A DNA stretch of 64,000 nt. It comes from Corynebacterium parakroppenstedtii (GTDB taxonomy: Bacteria > Actinomycetota > Actinomycetes > Mycobacteriales > Mycobacteriaceae). The position numbers were made by a program, and so were the translations under genes. Below the pieces are notes generated by a model, which saw only the letters and a program-made list of their open reading frames with translations, was not told where the DNA came from and made no database searches. Shown here one piece after another: positions 1 through 8,696 of the stretch (position 1 is its first letter; the number at the start of each line of letters is the position of its first letter). The DNA is taken from positions 310,001-374,000 of the forward strand of contig NZ_JAGSOA010000003.1 in the NCBI RefSeq assembly GCF_019754935.1, given 5' to 3'.

Positions 1-581
1 TCGGGCAGTGTTTGAGGACCAGGTTGTTCTGGTGCGTACCACCCGGCGGCCAACAACGTGACATCTGTTTCGCAGGTCAGGTCGAACCAGATCCAGCCGC
101 CGTCTTCGAAGCGATCCAGAGGGATCTCAAATTCCAGTGTCGATACAGTGGACTCCGCCGATGACGGCTCCCCCTCGATGGTGTCTTGCGTGCTCTCCTC
201 GGCCGTGGTGGCGTGAATGTCGTCGGCCAGTACGTCGGTCATCTTGCCTTCGACAGCAATGCGGGATCCGTCGATTTTCGACCGGTAGACGTCGGCACGC
301 GCGTCGCCCTGCAGTTCGAGCTTCAAGACGACGGATTTCAGCTGAGTCCAGCGTCGCCAATAGGAAGCCGGGAAGCCGTTGAAGTAGGTTTCGAAGCTAA
401 CCTCGGCGCCCGCCGGAAACGTTGCCTCGGTGCGGCTGTGGAGCACAGCGCGCGACTTGTTCGCCTTCGATTCGATCATGTACAACGACCGAACATCGTG
501 CGGCTCCCCCCTGCGAGGCAGAATAACGCGCTGAAGGCGCTCCACAGCTCGACTTTTAGCCTGACTCCCGGCCTGGCTCAT
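1..581 (-). CDS. glfT2: Galactofuranosyltransferase GlfT2, N-terminal part (cut by window edge)
   Basis: GlfT2 polymerises the galactan of arabinogalactan by adding alternating beta-1,5 and beta-1,6 galactofuranose from UDP-Galf at the inner face of the membrane. Only the first 193 codons lie here; the frame is open to base 1. The N-terminus contains RVILPRRGEPHDVRSLY and FETYFNGFPASYWRRW, which I recognise as the N-terminal beta-sandwich region of mycobacterial GlfT2; the GT-A catalytic domain is outside the window. I chose the ATG at 581 because GAAAGGG lies about nine bases upstream; an in-frame ATG at 599 is possible. Its substrate-making partner glf is 10 kb away, whereas the two are neighbours in M. 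tuberculosis (Rv3808c/Rv3809c). Confidence 0.88.
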   Translation of the reverse strand, partial: MSQAGSQAKSRAVERLQRVILPRRGEPHDVRSLYMIESKANKSRAVLHSRTEATFPAGAEVSFETYFNGFPASYWRRWTQLKSVVLKLELQGDARADVYRSKIDGSRIAVEGKMTDVLADDIHATTAEESTQDTIEGEPSSAESTVSTLEFEIPLDRFEDGGWIWFDLTCETDVTLLAAGWYAPEQPGPQTLP

Positions 582-820
582 ACTCGCTAACCCTTTCATT
601 TCACTTCTGTCAACACACTGAGCCTACCGCAGCTCACCAGCGCGACGAGGTTCCCCAATGGCACGCCGCCAGCACAATGGTCCAGCACTACAACACTTGA
701 GCACTGGACTTACGACGCTGGCCTCAGGCACATCCTCGACGCAAACACCATGCCTAGAGTACTGGCTGGGTCCGCGCAGAGCTATTTCACGTCGGAGTTG
801 ATGAAGAATGAGGAGGACAA

Positions 821-838
821 GCCCGCGCTGTGCGGGGC
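821..838 (-). terminator. Possible terminator after the membrane esterase
   Basis: On the minus strand a GC-rich stem (GCCC-CGC / GCG-CGGGC with a one-base bulge and an ACA loop) begins two bases after the esterase stop codon and is followed by a T/C-rich run. The T-run is poor, so this is tentative. The rest of 582-840 shows no gene I can support. Confidence 0.4.
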
Positions 839-840
839 GG

Positions 841-1782
841 TTAATCGAAGTATTTGTCGTAGTAGTCTCCAAGTTTATCGACGTACTTCTTTGCTTGGCC
901 GGGGTCTGAATACAGACCGTGGCCGGAACGAGGGAAGACGAAATAGTCGTAGGGGACGTGGTTATTATCAAGAGCGCTTAATAGACGATCATGTACCTTA
1001 AAAGGAACAATTTTGTCTTTCTTTCCGTATGCCATCAGCATGGGAACGGAATTAGCGGAAACGTAATGATAGGACGAAACACGTTCCGCAAGGTCGTGAT
1101 AAGAACCATCCTCCATGTCATGATCGGTGAGCTGCACGCCCGTCAGTTCAGTTAAGAACTTCTTTTTATCTTTCCCGTAACCTTTAATATCGCCGTTTGA
1201 GTCAGCCCAGTCCTCCGGCTGGAAACTCGCGGGGCCGACTTCCTGAAACACAAATTTCAACGGAACGGGGCTGTTCTTCCCATCACGGAAGGCGTACATC
1301 ATCGCGAGGGTACCGCCAGCGGATTCCCCGGTGATGGCCATTTGATTGACCGGATACCCGTGTTGCTTGGCTTGTGCAACCACAGCTTTCACACTGTTCT
1401 GGATCTCCGTGTACATTTTGTCCAGGTTTGAGGGATGATCATCGGTGTTGGTTGTGTAGTTCACAGAAGCCGACACGTATCCTCGGGTAGCTGCGTCCTT
1501 TGCCGAGGCAGCATCTTTTTTATCGCCGCTGACAAACCCTCCCCCATGGATCCAGACCACTAAAGGGAACTGCGAGGCATTTTTATCCTTGGGAAGGTAT
1601 AGGTCAAAGTTGTTCTGGATCCCTTCGCCATATTTAAGGTTCTTCACCACTGAATATGAATCCGGATTATTTTTAAACGTTCTACTCAACACATCAATGC
1701 GCGTACAAAAGTAATAGGCGGTCACGGCAGCTACGGCAACAACGATTAACACATAAATAATACCCCAGGCGACTTTCTTCAC
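841..1782 (-). CDS. Membrane-anchored alpha/beta-hydrolase (HSL/BD-FAE-like esterase)
   Basis: A 313-residue carboxylesterase-type hydrolase. Residues 5-26 form a single hydrophobic N-terminal segment, so the catalytic domain probably sits outside the membrane. The oxyanion motif HGGG is at 79-82, the nucleophile elbow GESAG at 152-156 (Ser154), and the likely acid and base are Asp256 (KKDKIVP) and His288 (SGHG). This is the hormone-sensitive-lipase/BD-FAE arrangement; substrates are probably short acyl esters but are not knowable from sequence. The start is GTG, with AGGAGG six bases upstream, overlapping the stop of the 44-codon gene upstream by one base (TAGTG), so translation is coupled. 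Codon use is more AT-rich than in glfT2 or nagE, which suggests acquisition. Confidence 0.82.
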   Translation of the reverse strand: MKKVAWGIIYVLIVVAVAAVTAYYFCTRIDVLSRTFKNNPDSYSVVKNLKYGEGIQNNFDLYLPKDKNASQFPLVVWIHGGGFVSGDKKDAASAKDAATRGYVSASVNYTTNTDDHPSNLDKMYTEIQNSVKAVVAQAKQHGYPVNQMAITGESAGGTLAMMYAFRDGKNSPVPLKFVFQEVGPASFQPEDWADSNGDIKGYGKDKKKFLTELTGVQLTDHDMEDGSYHDLAERVSSYHYVSANSVPMLMAYGKKDKIVPFKVHDRLLSALDNNHVPYDYFVFPRSGHGLYSDPGQAKKYVDKLGDYYDKYFD

Positions 1783-1916
1783 TACATGCCTCCTAGCATA
1801 TTATCCAGATAAAGTCTGAAACCCAGATAAATCAGAAGGCCAAGTACTACTCCGATAATCACACACACAATAATCCGGGCAATCCTATATGACCACACTT
1901 GTTTAACCCGACCCAT
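1782..1916 (-). CDS. 44-residue single-pass membrane protein, coupled to the esterase
   Basis: A short reading frame encoding a basic N-terminus (MGRVKQVWSYRIAR), one hydrophobic segment at about residues 15-33, and a short tail ending LDNMLGGM. GGAGG and GAGGG lie upstream of the ATG, and the TAG stop shares its last base with the GTG of the esterase, a classic translational coupling junction. I do not recognise a family. Plausible roles are a partner or chaperone of the membrane esterase, or simply a translated leader. The coupling and good ribosome site make it more likely real than chance. Confidence 0.6.
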   Translation of the reverse strand: MGRVKQVWSYRIARIIVCVIIGVVLGLLIYLGFRLYLDNMLGGM

Positions 1917-1953
1917 GCCATCCCTCTTCCTCCATATTTCACCCTGTAGGTGT

Positions 1954-2019
1954 GACCTCATGTTAGCCTCACACTAATCTCACGCTGGGCTCACGTTGGT
2001 CTTATACTTGTCTCACGGC
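1954..2019. promoter_or_regulatory. Six contiguous 11-bp direct repeats (TCAC-type), candidate response-regulator array
   Basis: Six head-to-tail 11-base units with consensus NN(T/C/G)CTCACRYT run without a gap: starts at 1954, 1965, 1976, 1987, 1998 and 2009. The core CTCA occurs in units 1-4 and 6; unit 5 has CTTA. An 11-bp period puts every core on one DNA face. OmpR/PhoP-family regulators bind direct repeats of this kind; M. tuberculosis PhoP uses TCACAGC-N4-TCACAGC. The array lies between the divergent starts at 1916 (minus) and 2196 (plus). Binding by a PhoP-like protein is inference. Confidence 0.55.
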
Positions 2020-2195
2020 AATTTCGCGCTACCGTCGGTCGTACCTCGTACCCTTTATAGATTGCTTTCCTAACAGGATAGAGGGAATAAAACCTTACTG
2101 CTTCTTACATCGATAAACCTTAGGTCAATACGCTCCGTTCCGAGTGACGAAGACCTCACTTGATTCACGCGTCAGGTGCCACCACCATAGGTTGT

Positions 2196-4433
2196 ATGAC
2201 AAGTACCGCGCGCTCGTCCTCACGTAAAAATCCTGAGGCCACCCAGCGGCCAGATTCGCTCCCCACCACGGCAGACACCGCCTCGGCGTCCCCGTCGTCG
2301 TCACCCGCAGCATCACCGTCGTCGTCGAAGCGGAAGTTTCATAGACCCGACTTCTCCCAGCTCCAGCGGTTGGGCAAAAGCCTCATGCTGCCCATCGCGC
2401 TCCTGCCGGCAGCGGGCATACTCCTCCGATTAGGCCAAGACGACCTCCTCGGTAGGATCAAAACTCCCGTCATCGGCCCCTTCTTCGAGGCGATGAGCGC
2501 CGCCGGCCAAGCGCTATTCTCCCAGCTCCCGCTCCTTTTTGCCGTCGGCGTCGCCATTGGTTTCGCTAAGAAGGCCGACGGCTCAACAGCCCTGGCTGCC
2601 GTCGCCGGCTACCTAGTGATGGGTGCGGTGTTCAAACAAATGTCGCCGCTCGTCCTCCACGGAGTCAAGGATTCCTCGGGCGAACAAGCCCTCATCGATT
2701 ACAGCGTCTTCGGCGGTATCGTCGTCGGTCTGCTCACCGCGTGGCTCTACGACAAGTATCACGACATTAAACTGCCGTCCTACCTCGGGTTCTTCGGCGG
2801 GCGTCGATTCGTCCCCATTGTCGTCTCAGTAACGACGCTGATCACCGGCTTCGTCCTATCGTACATTTACCCCATCTTTAACGAAGGGTTGACGGCGATC
2901 GGCCGATTCATCGGTGGAACGGGCGCATTAGGTGCGTTTGTTTACGGGTTCGCTAACCGAATGCTCATTCCGCTGGGACTTCACCACATTCTGAACACCT
3001 ACGTGTGGTTTATTTACGGTGATTACAACGGACCCGACGGAACTGTGTCCGGCGAGCTCTCCCGCTTCGCCGCAGGTGACCACTCCGCGGGGCTGCTCAC
3101 CTCCGGTTTTTACCCCATTTTGATGTTCGGTCTTCCCGCAGCAGCGCTGGCCATGATTCACACAGCGAAGAAGGGACAAAAAGCGACGGCGATCGGTATC
3201 CTTTCCGCCGCCGGGCTGACAGCGTTCTTCACCGGCGTGACCGAACCCCTCGAATTCGCGTTTATGTTCTTAGCGTTCCCCCTCTACGTTGTCCACGCAG
3301 TGCTCACAGGCCTGTCCCTCGCCATTGCGGAGCTGCTGAATATCCACCTGGGGTTCTCGTTCTCCGCCGGACTACTCGATTTGATTCTCTATGGCACGGC
3401 GCCCGCGGCACACAACATTCCTCTTCTTATCGTTCAAGGGCTCGCGTTCGCGGTTGTGTACTACCTCACATTCCGGTTCGCCATCGTGCATTGGAACCTT
3501 CACACGCCAGGCCGAGCAGATGCGACGGTTGGTGCAGCTGACAACACCGATGAGTCGGGCTCAGAAACCGACACCGCAACGGCGAATAACGAACCTTCTG
3601 AGATCTCCTCTAACACCACGGGTGGCAGCGCAGGACAAGGCTCACTTGCCCCATCATCGCGGGCCGAAGCCCTTATTAACGCCTTCGGCGGGCGGGAGAA
3701 CCTCGCGAACGTGGACGCCTGCATTACCCGGCTCCGCATGGAAGTCAACAACCCGGCCGCCGTCGATAAGAACAAGCTCCAAGCATTGGGTGCATCCGGG
3801 GTCATGGAGATCGGAACCAGTGTCCAAGCAGTCTTCGGAACAGAATCTGATGTCCTTAAAGACGAAATCAACGCAGCTCTCGCGGTTGCTGCCTCCGCAG
3901 AACGCTCAGAGCCGACGTCAGACTCAGCGGAGGCACCCTGGACAGAATCCCACGGGCCTCTGGAAGTCCGCGCGCCGATCCCCGGAACAGTAATCCCGCT
4001 CTCGCAGGTAGAAGATGAAACCTTCGCGTCGGAAACGGTGGGCCGCGGCCTCGCTATCCGCCCGGGAGACGGCGTACTCGAGGCTGTCGCTCCCGTCAGC
4101 GGCCGCATCATGCAGCTGTTCCCGCACGCCTTCGCCATCATGACCGACGACCGCATCGGCGTCCTCGTGCACCTGGGTATCGATACCGTTGAATTAAACG
4201 GCCAAGGATTCACGGTCCACGCCAAGAAGGGCGACCACGTTGTTCAAGGTCAGCCGATCGTGGCATACGACGTGACCGCCGTCGCCGCAGCCGGCCGTCC
4301 CACCACTGTTCCTGTGGTGGTGATGGATAGTCGACGGATGGAAATCACCATGGCATCCGAGCCGACAGAGAACACATCAGTCACGACCATGCGGCCGCTG
4401 TTCTCCGTCGAAAAACCTACTCCTCGGGGCTAA
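2196..4433 (+). CDS. nagE: PTS permease EIICBA, N-acetylglucosamine/glucose type
   Basis: A 745-residue fused phosphotransferase permease in the order IIC-IIB-IIA. The IIC domain (about residues 55-430) has the GLHHILNTYVWF segment and FTGVTEPLEF loop of the GlcNAc/glucose family; the IIB phosphorylation site is Cys509 in DACITRLR; the IIA site is His659 in LVHLGIDTVELNG, with His644 as the second active-site histidine. C-B-A order matches NagE; corynebacterial PtsG is B-C-A, so GlcNAc is my preferred substrate, with glucose possible. A Ser/Thr/Asp-rich linker of about 45 residues joins IIC and IIB, and the first 50 residues are an unusual Ser-rich extension. The start is uncertain; ATG 2196 is the first good candidate. 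The 3' end overlaps betB by 17 bases, tail to tail. Confidence 0.85.
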   Translation: MTSTARSSSRKNPEATQRPDSLPTTADTASASPSSSPAASPSSSKRKFHRPDFSQLQRLGKSLMLPIALLPAAGILLRLGQDDLLGRIKTPVIGPFFEAMSAAGQALFSQLPLLFAVGVAIGFAKKADGSTALAAVAGYLVMGAVFKQMSPLVLHGVKDSSGEQALIDYSVFGGIVVGLLTAWLYDKYHDIKLPSYLGFFGGRRFVPIVVSVTTLITGFVLSYIYPIFNEGLTAIGRFIGGTGALGAFVYGFANRMLIPLGLHHILNTYVWFIYGDYNGPDGTVSGELSRFAAGDHSAGLLTSGFYPILMFGLPAAALAMIHTAKKGQKATAIGILSAAGLTAFFTGVTEPLEFAFMFLAFPLYVVHAVLTGLSLAIAELLNIHLGFSFSAGLLDLILYGTAPAAHNIPLLIVQGLAFAVVYYLTFRFAIVHWNLHTPGRADATVGAADNTDESGSETDTATANNEPSEISSNTTGGSAGQGSLAPSSRAEALINAFGGRENLANVDACITRLRMEVNNPAAVDKNKLQALGASGVMEIGTSVQAVFGTESDVLKDEINAALAVAASAERSEPTSDSAEAPWTESHGPLEVRAPIPGTVIPLSQVEDETFASETVGRGLAIRPGDGVLEAVAPVSGRIMQLFPHAFAIMTDDRIGVLVHLGIDTVELNGQGFTVHAKKGDHVVQGQPIVAYDVTAVAAAGRPTTVPVVVMDSRRMEITMASEPTENTSVTTMRPLFSVEKPTPRG

Positions 4434-5961
4434 ACCACCCGGTCACAGCCGGCGTCGTGTTGTGATAAATGTGCTTCGGCTCGGTGTATTCCTCCAGGCC
4501 AGTAGGGCCGAGCTCGCGGCCCATACCGGACTGGCCGAAGCCACCCCACTCTGCCTGCGGCAAGTAGGGGTGGAAATCATTAATCCAGATCGTTCCGTGC
4601 CGTAAACCGCGCGCAACGCGCTCCGCACGACCGGCGTCGGAGGTCCACACAGCCCCGGCCAGGCCATAGTTCGTGTCGTTCGCGATGCGAATGGCTTCCT
4701 CTTCCGTCGAGAAAGTCTCGACCGTCACCGTCGGGCCAAAGGCCTCGTCGTGAACACAGTCCATCTCCTGGGTGCACTGATCGATCACCGTCGGCAAGTA
4801 GAACCAGCCATCATCCAGTGACGCACTGCCGTCGGCTGTGGGGCCGGTACCAAAAGCACCGCCACACCGGACGCGGGCACCTTGCTCGCGCGCATGGGCC
4901 ACATAATTCGACACCTTCTCGCGGTGCGCCTCCGAGATCAGCGCACCCGTTTCGGCTTTCTCATCAAACGGACCACCCAAGCGAACCTTTTCCGCACGGG
5001 CCACGAGGTCGGTGACGAAGCGCTCCGCAATGGACTCCTCGACGACGAGCCTCGCACCCGCCGAGCACACCTGCCCGGAGTGGACGAACGCAGCATTCAT
5101 CGCGTTATCCAGCGCGGCGTCATAGTCGGCATCCGCGAAAATGACGTTCGGGTTCTTGCCGCCCAGTTCAAGGGCAATTTTCTTGACTGTGAGAGACGCT
5201 TCAGAGGCCAAGTGGCGTCCGGTCTCCAGGCCACCCGTGAAGGACACCATGTCGACGCGCGGGTCGCTCGATAACGGCGCACCCGCCGATTTACCAGCGC
5301 CCGTGACCAGGTTCCCCGCCCCCTTGGGCAGCCCGGCCTTATCCATCACGTCCAGCAGCAGCATAGAAGTGTGGGGAGTCAGCTCAGCCGGCTTCAGAAC
5401 AAAGGTGTTCGCCGCCGCGACACAAGGCGCAACCTTCCACGCAACCTGAAGAAGCGGGTAATTCCACGGAGTAATCAGCCCGCACACGCCTACGGGCTCA
5501 CGGACAATACGTGAGCTTATCGACGGATCACCCGCGTCAACGACGCGTCCGGCGTCGTTACCGGCGAGCTTGCCGAAGTATCGGAAGCAACCAATGATGT
5601 CGTCCATATCGGCATTGGATTCCATAAGGCGCTTGCCCGTGTCCAAGGACTCCGCTAGCGCGAATTCGTCCTTACGCTCCTCAATACCGTCGGCGACCGC
5701 GAGGAGAAGCTGGCCGCGGTCGAAGCCCGACCATCCTGACCACACGCCCGAGTCAAAAGCCTCACGAGCAGCGGCGATGGCGCGGTCTGTGTCCTTCGTC
5801 GACGCCTCAGCGACCACCCCCACTGCCTGATTGTTAGCAGGACAAGTGATCGTGCGTGTCTCACCGTCGATTGCAGAACCCCATTCACCATTGATGAACA
5901 GTGATTCCGGCTCGGCTGCCGGCGTCGGGGCAGTTTTCATTTGCGTCATTGATTGCGACAT
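4417..5961 (-). CDS. betB: Betaine aldehyde dehydrogenase (BetB/GbsA-type)
   Basis: An NAD(P)-dependent aldehyde dehydrogenase of 514 residues, which with BetA would oxidise choline via betaine aldehyde to the osmoprotectant glycine betaine. The oxyanion Asn167 (PWNYP), general base Glu265 (ELGGKNP) and nucleophile Cys299 (GQVCSAG) are all present, and WINDFHPYLPQAEWGGFGQSGMGRE near the C-terminus is typical of betaine aldehyde dehydrogenases, here split as WINDFHPYLPQAEW and GGFGQSGMG. It lies 42 bases downstream of betT on the same strand and opposite betA, which supports choline as the pathway substrate. Related aldehyde dehydrogenases have similar motifs, so the exact aldehyde rests partly on context. 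Its last 17 bases overlap nagE antiparallel. Confidence 0.87.
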   Translation of the reverse strand: MSQSMTQMKTAPTPAAEPESLFINGEWGSAIDGETRTITCPANNQAVGVVAEASTKDTDRAIAAAREAFDSGVWSGWSGFDRGQLLLAVADGIEERKDEFALAESLDTGKRLMESNADMDDIIGCFRYFGKLAGNDAGRVVDAGDPSISSRIVREPVGVCGLITPWNYPLLQVAWKVAPCVAAANTFVLKPAELTPHTSMLLLDVMDKAGLPKGAGNLVTGAGKSAGAPLSSDPRVDMVSFTGGLETGRHLASEASLTVKKIALELGGKNPNVIFADADYDAALDNAMNAAFVHSGQVCSAGARLVVEESIAERFVTDLVARAEKVRLGGPFDEKAETGALISEAHREKVSNYVAHAREQGARVRCGGAFGTGPTADGSASLDDGWFYLPTVIDQCTQEMDCVHDEAFGPTVTVETFSTEEEAIRIANDTNYGLAGAVWTSDAGRAERVARGLRHGTIWINDFHPYLPQAEWGGFGQSGMGRELGPTGLEEYTEPKHIYHNTTPAVTGWFSPEE

Positions 5962-6003
5962 AAAGTGTCTGCACTCACTTTCTCGTGGTCGTTATTTTTC
6001 GCT

Positions 6004-8358
6004 CTATGGAGAGGCTGAGCCCTGTGATGACGCGGAGGAAGAGCCGACTGTGGTCGATTCCTCGGTGGAAGCCGACGGATCCGCATCCTCTTGTTTCTCA
6101 CTTCTCACAGAACTGCCTGTTGTAGCGGCACTGTCCGCAGCATAGTCGGAATAATCGTCCACCCACTCGACAACCGGATCGGCATTATCCGACAGGTCGG
6201 AACCGCCCGGAAGATCGGATTGAAGGTGAAGGAATTCCATATGCCTCTCATACAAATCTAAAACGTTTTCAATGAGCTGAGATTCCGTATAGCCATAAAT
6301 GTCATAGCCCAGCGAACCGGTGAGCGTGAAGATTTCCAACCGGTAATACAGTTCTTCACTGTCACTATCCAGATGAATGCGGCCGGCGAACGACGGCATC
6401 GGGTACTGCGTGGGATAAATCTGGTAGCGGAAGTCCTTGTCATTCCCAAACTTCACGCGGAGGTCAAGCTGAGCCAGACCCAGGCCCTCCACGATTGATC
6501 GCGTGTACTCGACATCTGCTCCGCGTTCCTTACACGCCTTCGCCACCTTGTCCAAAGCAGGGGCAGCGACCTTGTCGATATATGTCTCTACCTGGGTATA
6601 TGACGGGAATGACATGGCTCGGTTGAGGCGTTTCCTCCAGTTCATTCCGGCTTCCGCAGGCGCCGCACGGCTAGACATTGCGCCGTGTAGAGCACGCGCG
6701 CTCGATTTGGATTGTAATAGTTCCAAACGCAATGACTTAAACAAGCTGTACATCACGAGATACATGACGATGGCAAATGGCAATCCCATAATGATCGTTG
6801 CGTTTTGCAAAGCGGGAATACCGTCGACAAACAGCATGGATATGGTGAGGACACCAACGGCGGCGGCCCAGAAAATACGGGACCATGCGCGTCCATCTTG
6901 CTGAGAATCCGTAATTTTCGACGTGAAGTTACTCATGACCAATGCAGCGGAGTCCGCAGAGGTGATGTAAAGCAACAGACCGATCAGCGACGCTGCCCCC
7001 ATCACGACCATGCCGGCTGGATACTGACCGAGCAGGAGGTAGAAGGCGCGCTCTGGTTTATCGACTGCCATGTGGCCAAAGTCGCTATCGCCGTGAATAA
7101 CTTTGTCCAGAGCGGAATTCCCGAAAAAGGACACCCATAGCAGGACGAATAAAAATGGTACGGACATCGTACCGACAACGAACTGCCGCAAACTGCGTCC
7201 ACGCGAAATACGTGCCAGGAATAGGCCGATGAAGGGGGCCCACGCCACCCACCATGCCCAGAAGAACAGCGTCCATGAGTTCAGCCATTCTTGGGCACCA
7301 GAGAAGGCGTAGGTATCCATCGTCATGCCGGGGAACTTCGAGACATATTCGCCCACATTCATGACCAGGGCGTCGAAGAGGAAAGCTGTTCGACCTGTGA
7401 CCAGGATGTAGAGCATCAGCCCGATAGCGAGGAGCACGTTGATCTCTGAGAGTCGTTTGATTCCTTTATCAACGCCGGACACTGCAGAAATCGTGGCGAC
7501 GGCAACAGCTAACACGATTAGCCCTATTTGCCAACCTAAGTTCTCGGGAAAGTTAAAAAGGACCTTCAGCCCGTAATTGAGCTGAACGACGCCGATACCC
7601 AATGATGTAGCAACACCGAAAACCGTGCCTAACATGGCCGCGATATCGACGGCATCGCCGGCAGGTCCGTGGATCCTCTTCCCGATGAGTGGGTAGAGCG
7701 CGGATCGAATGGATAGGGGCATGTTCAGGCGGTACGCGAAGTACCCGAAAGCCATCCCCATCAGGGCGTAGAGGGCCCACCCTGTGATCCCGTAGTGGAA
7801 CAGGGTGAAAACAACTGCCTGACGTGCGGCTTCAATACTCTCACCGTCACCTGATGGTGGGTGGTAATACTGAGAAACCGGCTCCGCCACCGAGAAGAAC
7901 AGCAAGTCAATACCGATGCCTGCGGCAAAAAGCATCGATGCCCAAGAGAAAAGGCCGAACTGCGGTTTCGCATGGTCCGGCCCAAGTTTGATGAGGCCCG
8001 CACGGGTGATGGCGACACCAAGCATGAACAGCACAGCCACCGTGGCGGTGAGGATATAGAACCATCCAGCATTCTTCGACACCGTTCCGACGATGTCCGT
8101 TAGCACGGACAGTGCGTTATCGGGTGCCAGTATCGCCCACAGTGCAATGCAGATAATGAGAACGCCGGAAATGATAAACACCGGCCAGTTCACATCCGGC
8201 GGGTCTACGGTCCTGGTTGGTTGAGACCCGCCGGCTACCTGATTTTTCGTCGGGTCTTTTTTCCCTGTGCCATTGTCGGCGCCATTGTCATCTGCGTCCT
8301 CATGGTCAGGGATTGTCGACGTCTTTCTGGCTGAAATAGAACTCTCCAATCGGCCCAT
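6004..8358 (-). CDS. betT: BCCT-family choline transporter (BetT-type)
   Basis: A 784-residue betaine/carnitine/choline transporter. An N-terminal acidic cytoplasmic tail of about 55 residues precedes a 12-TM core holding the glycine-rich stretch GVATSLGIGVVQLNYGL and the Trp-rich BCCT signature WTLFFWAWWVAWAPFIGLF. The first matches choline/proton carriers of the BetT type more than Na+/betaine BetP. The C-terminal hydrophilic domain is about 200 residues long; in BetT and BetP this tail senses osmotic stress, so uptake is probably osmotically activated. A ribosome site (GGAAGAG) precedes the ATG. It heads a two-gene operon betT-betB, divergent from betA. The last 40 residues are Ser/Thr/Glu-rich and low complexity. 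Confidence 0.87.
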   Translation of the reverse strand: MGRLESSISARKTSTIPDHEDADDNGADNGTGKKDPTKNQVAGGSQPTRTVDPPDVNWPVFIISGVLIICIALWAILAPDNALSVLTDIVGTVSKNAGWFYILTATVAVLFMLGVAITRAGLIKLGPDHAKPQFGLFSWASMLFAAGIGIDLLFFSVAEPVSQYYHPPSGDGESIEAARQAVVFTLFHYGITGWALYALMGMAFGYFAYRLNMPLSIRSALYPLIGKRIHGPAGDAVDIAAMLGTVFGVATSLGIGVVQLNYGLKVLFNFPENLGWQIGLIVLAVAVATISAVSGVDKGIKRLSEINVLLAIGLMLYILVTGRTAFLFDALVMNVGEYVSKFPGMTMDTYAFSGAQEWLNSWTLFFWAWWVAWAPFIGLFLARISRGRSLRQFVVGTMSVPFLFVLLWVSFFGNSALDKVIHGDSDFGHMAVDKPERAFYLLLGQYPAGMVVMGAASLIGLLLYITSADSAALVMSNFTSKITDSQQDGRAWSRIFWAAAVGVLTISMLFVDGIPALQNATIIMGLPFAIVMYLVMYSLFKSLRLELLQSKSSARALHGAMSSRAAPAEAGMNWRKRLNRAMSFPSYTQVETYIDKVAAPALDKVAKACKERGADVEYTRSIVEGLGLAQLDLRVKFGNDKDFRYQIYPTQYPMPSFAGRIHLDSDSEELYYRLEIFTLTGSLGYDIYGYTESQLIENVLDLYERHMEFLHLQSDLPGGSDLSDNADPVVEWVDDYSDYAADSAATTGSSVRSEKQEDADPSASTEESTTVGSSSASSQGSASP

Positions 8359-8696
8359 GCGTCTCTTCCTTCAGTTTTTCTGGGGACCGTATGAGTATAA
8401 ACAATTTAGATAGAAAATGTAGTCAGTCACATTTCAAAAGAGTTTTCACAATATGCCTAGCTACTGTTCAAACGCTTTTTCAGGGTATTAAATACACATT
8501 TTCAACTTGGTTTTTTCGTCTATTTTTGATATTGTGATTACTCATTATCAATGGGATTCATGGCCGAAAATGTGCGCGAAAATAAGCTGCACTATTTCTA
8601 CTGCGCTATTTTTGCTGCCATGGTTCCCAATGTCCATGTCCATCACGCGCCGCATCGGCGCCCTACGTATGCATTCTAGGCAAGGAGGATCTCTAC
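8359..8696. promoter_or_regulatory. Divergent betT / betA promoter region
   Basis: This 338-base gap must contain both the betT and betA promoters. It is AT-rich (notably around 8395-8530) against GC-rich genes. I see no coding frame and no clear BetI-like palindrome. AAGGAGG at about 8680 is the betA ribosome site. No regulator gene accompanies the module in this window. Confidence 0.5.

Noticed and set aside
186..590. Plus-strand frame of 134 codons at the left edge
   Set aside because: It lies opposite the N-terminal part of glfT2, whose sequence is clearly recognisable.
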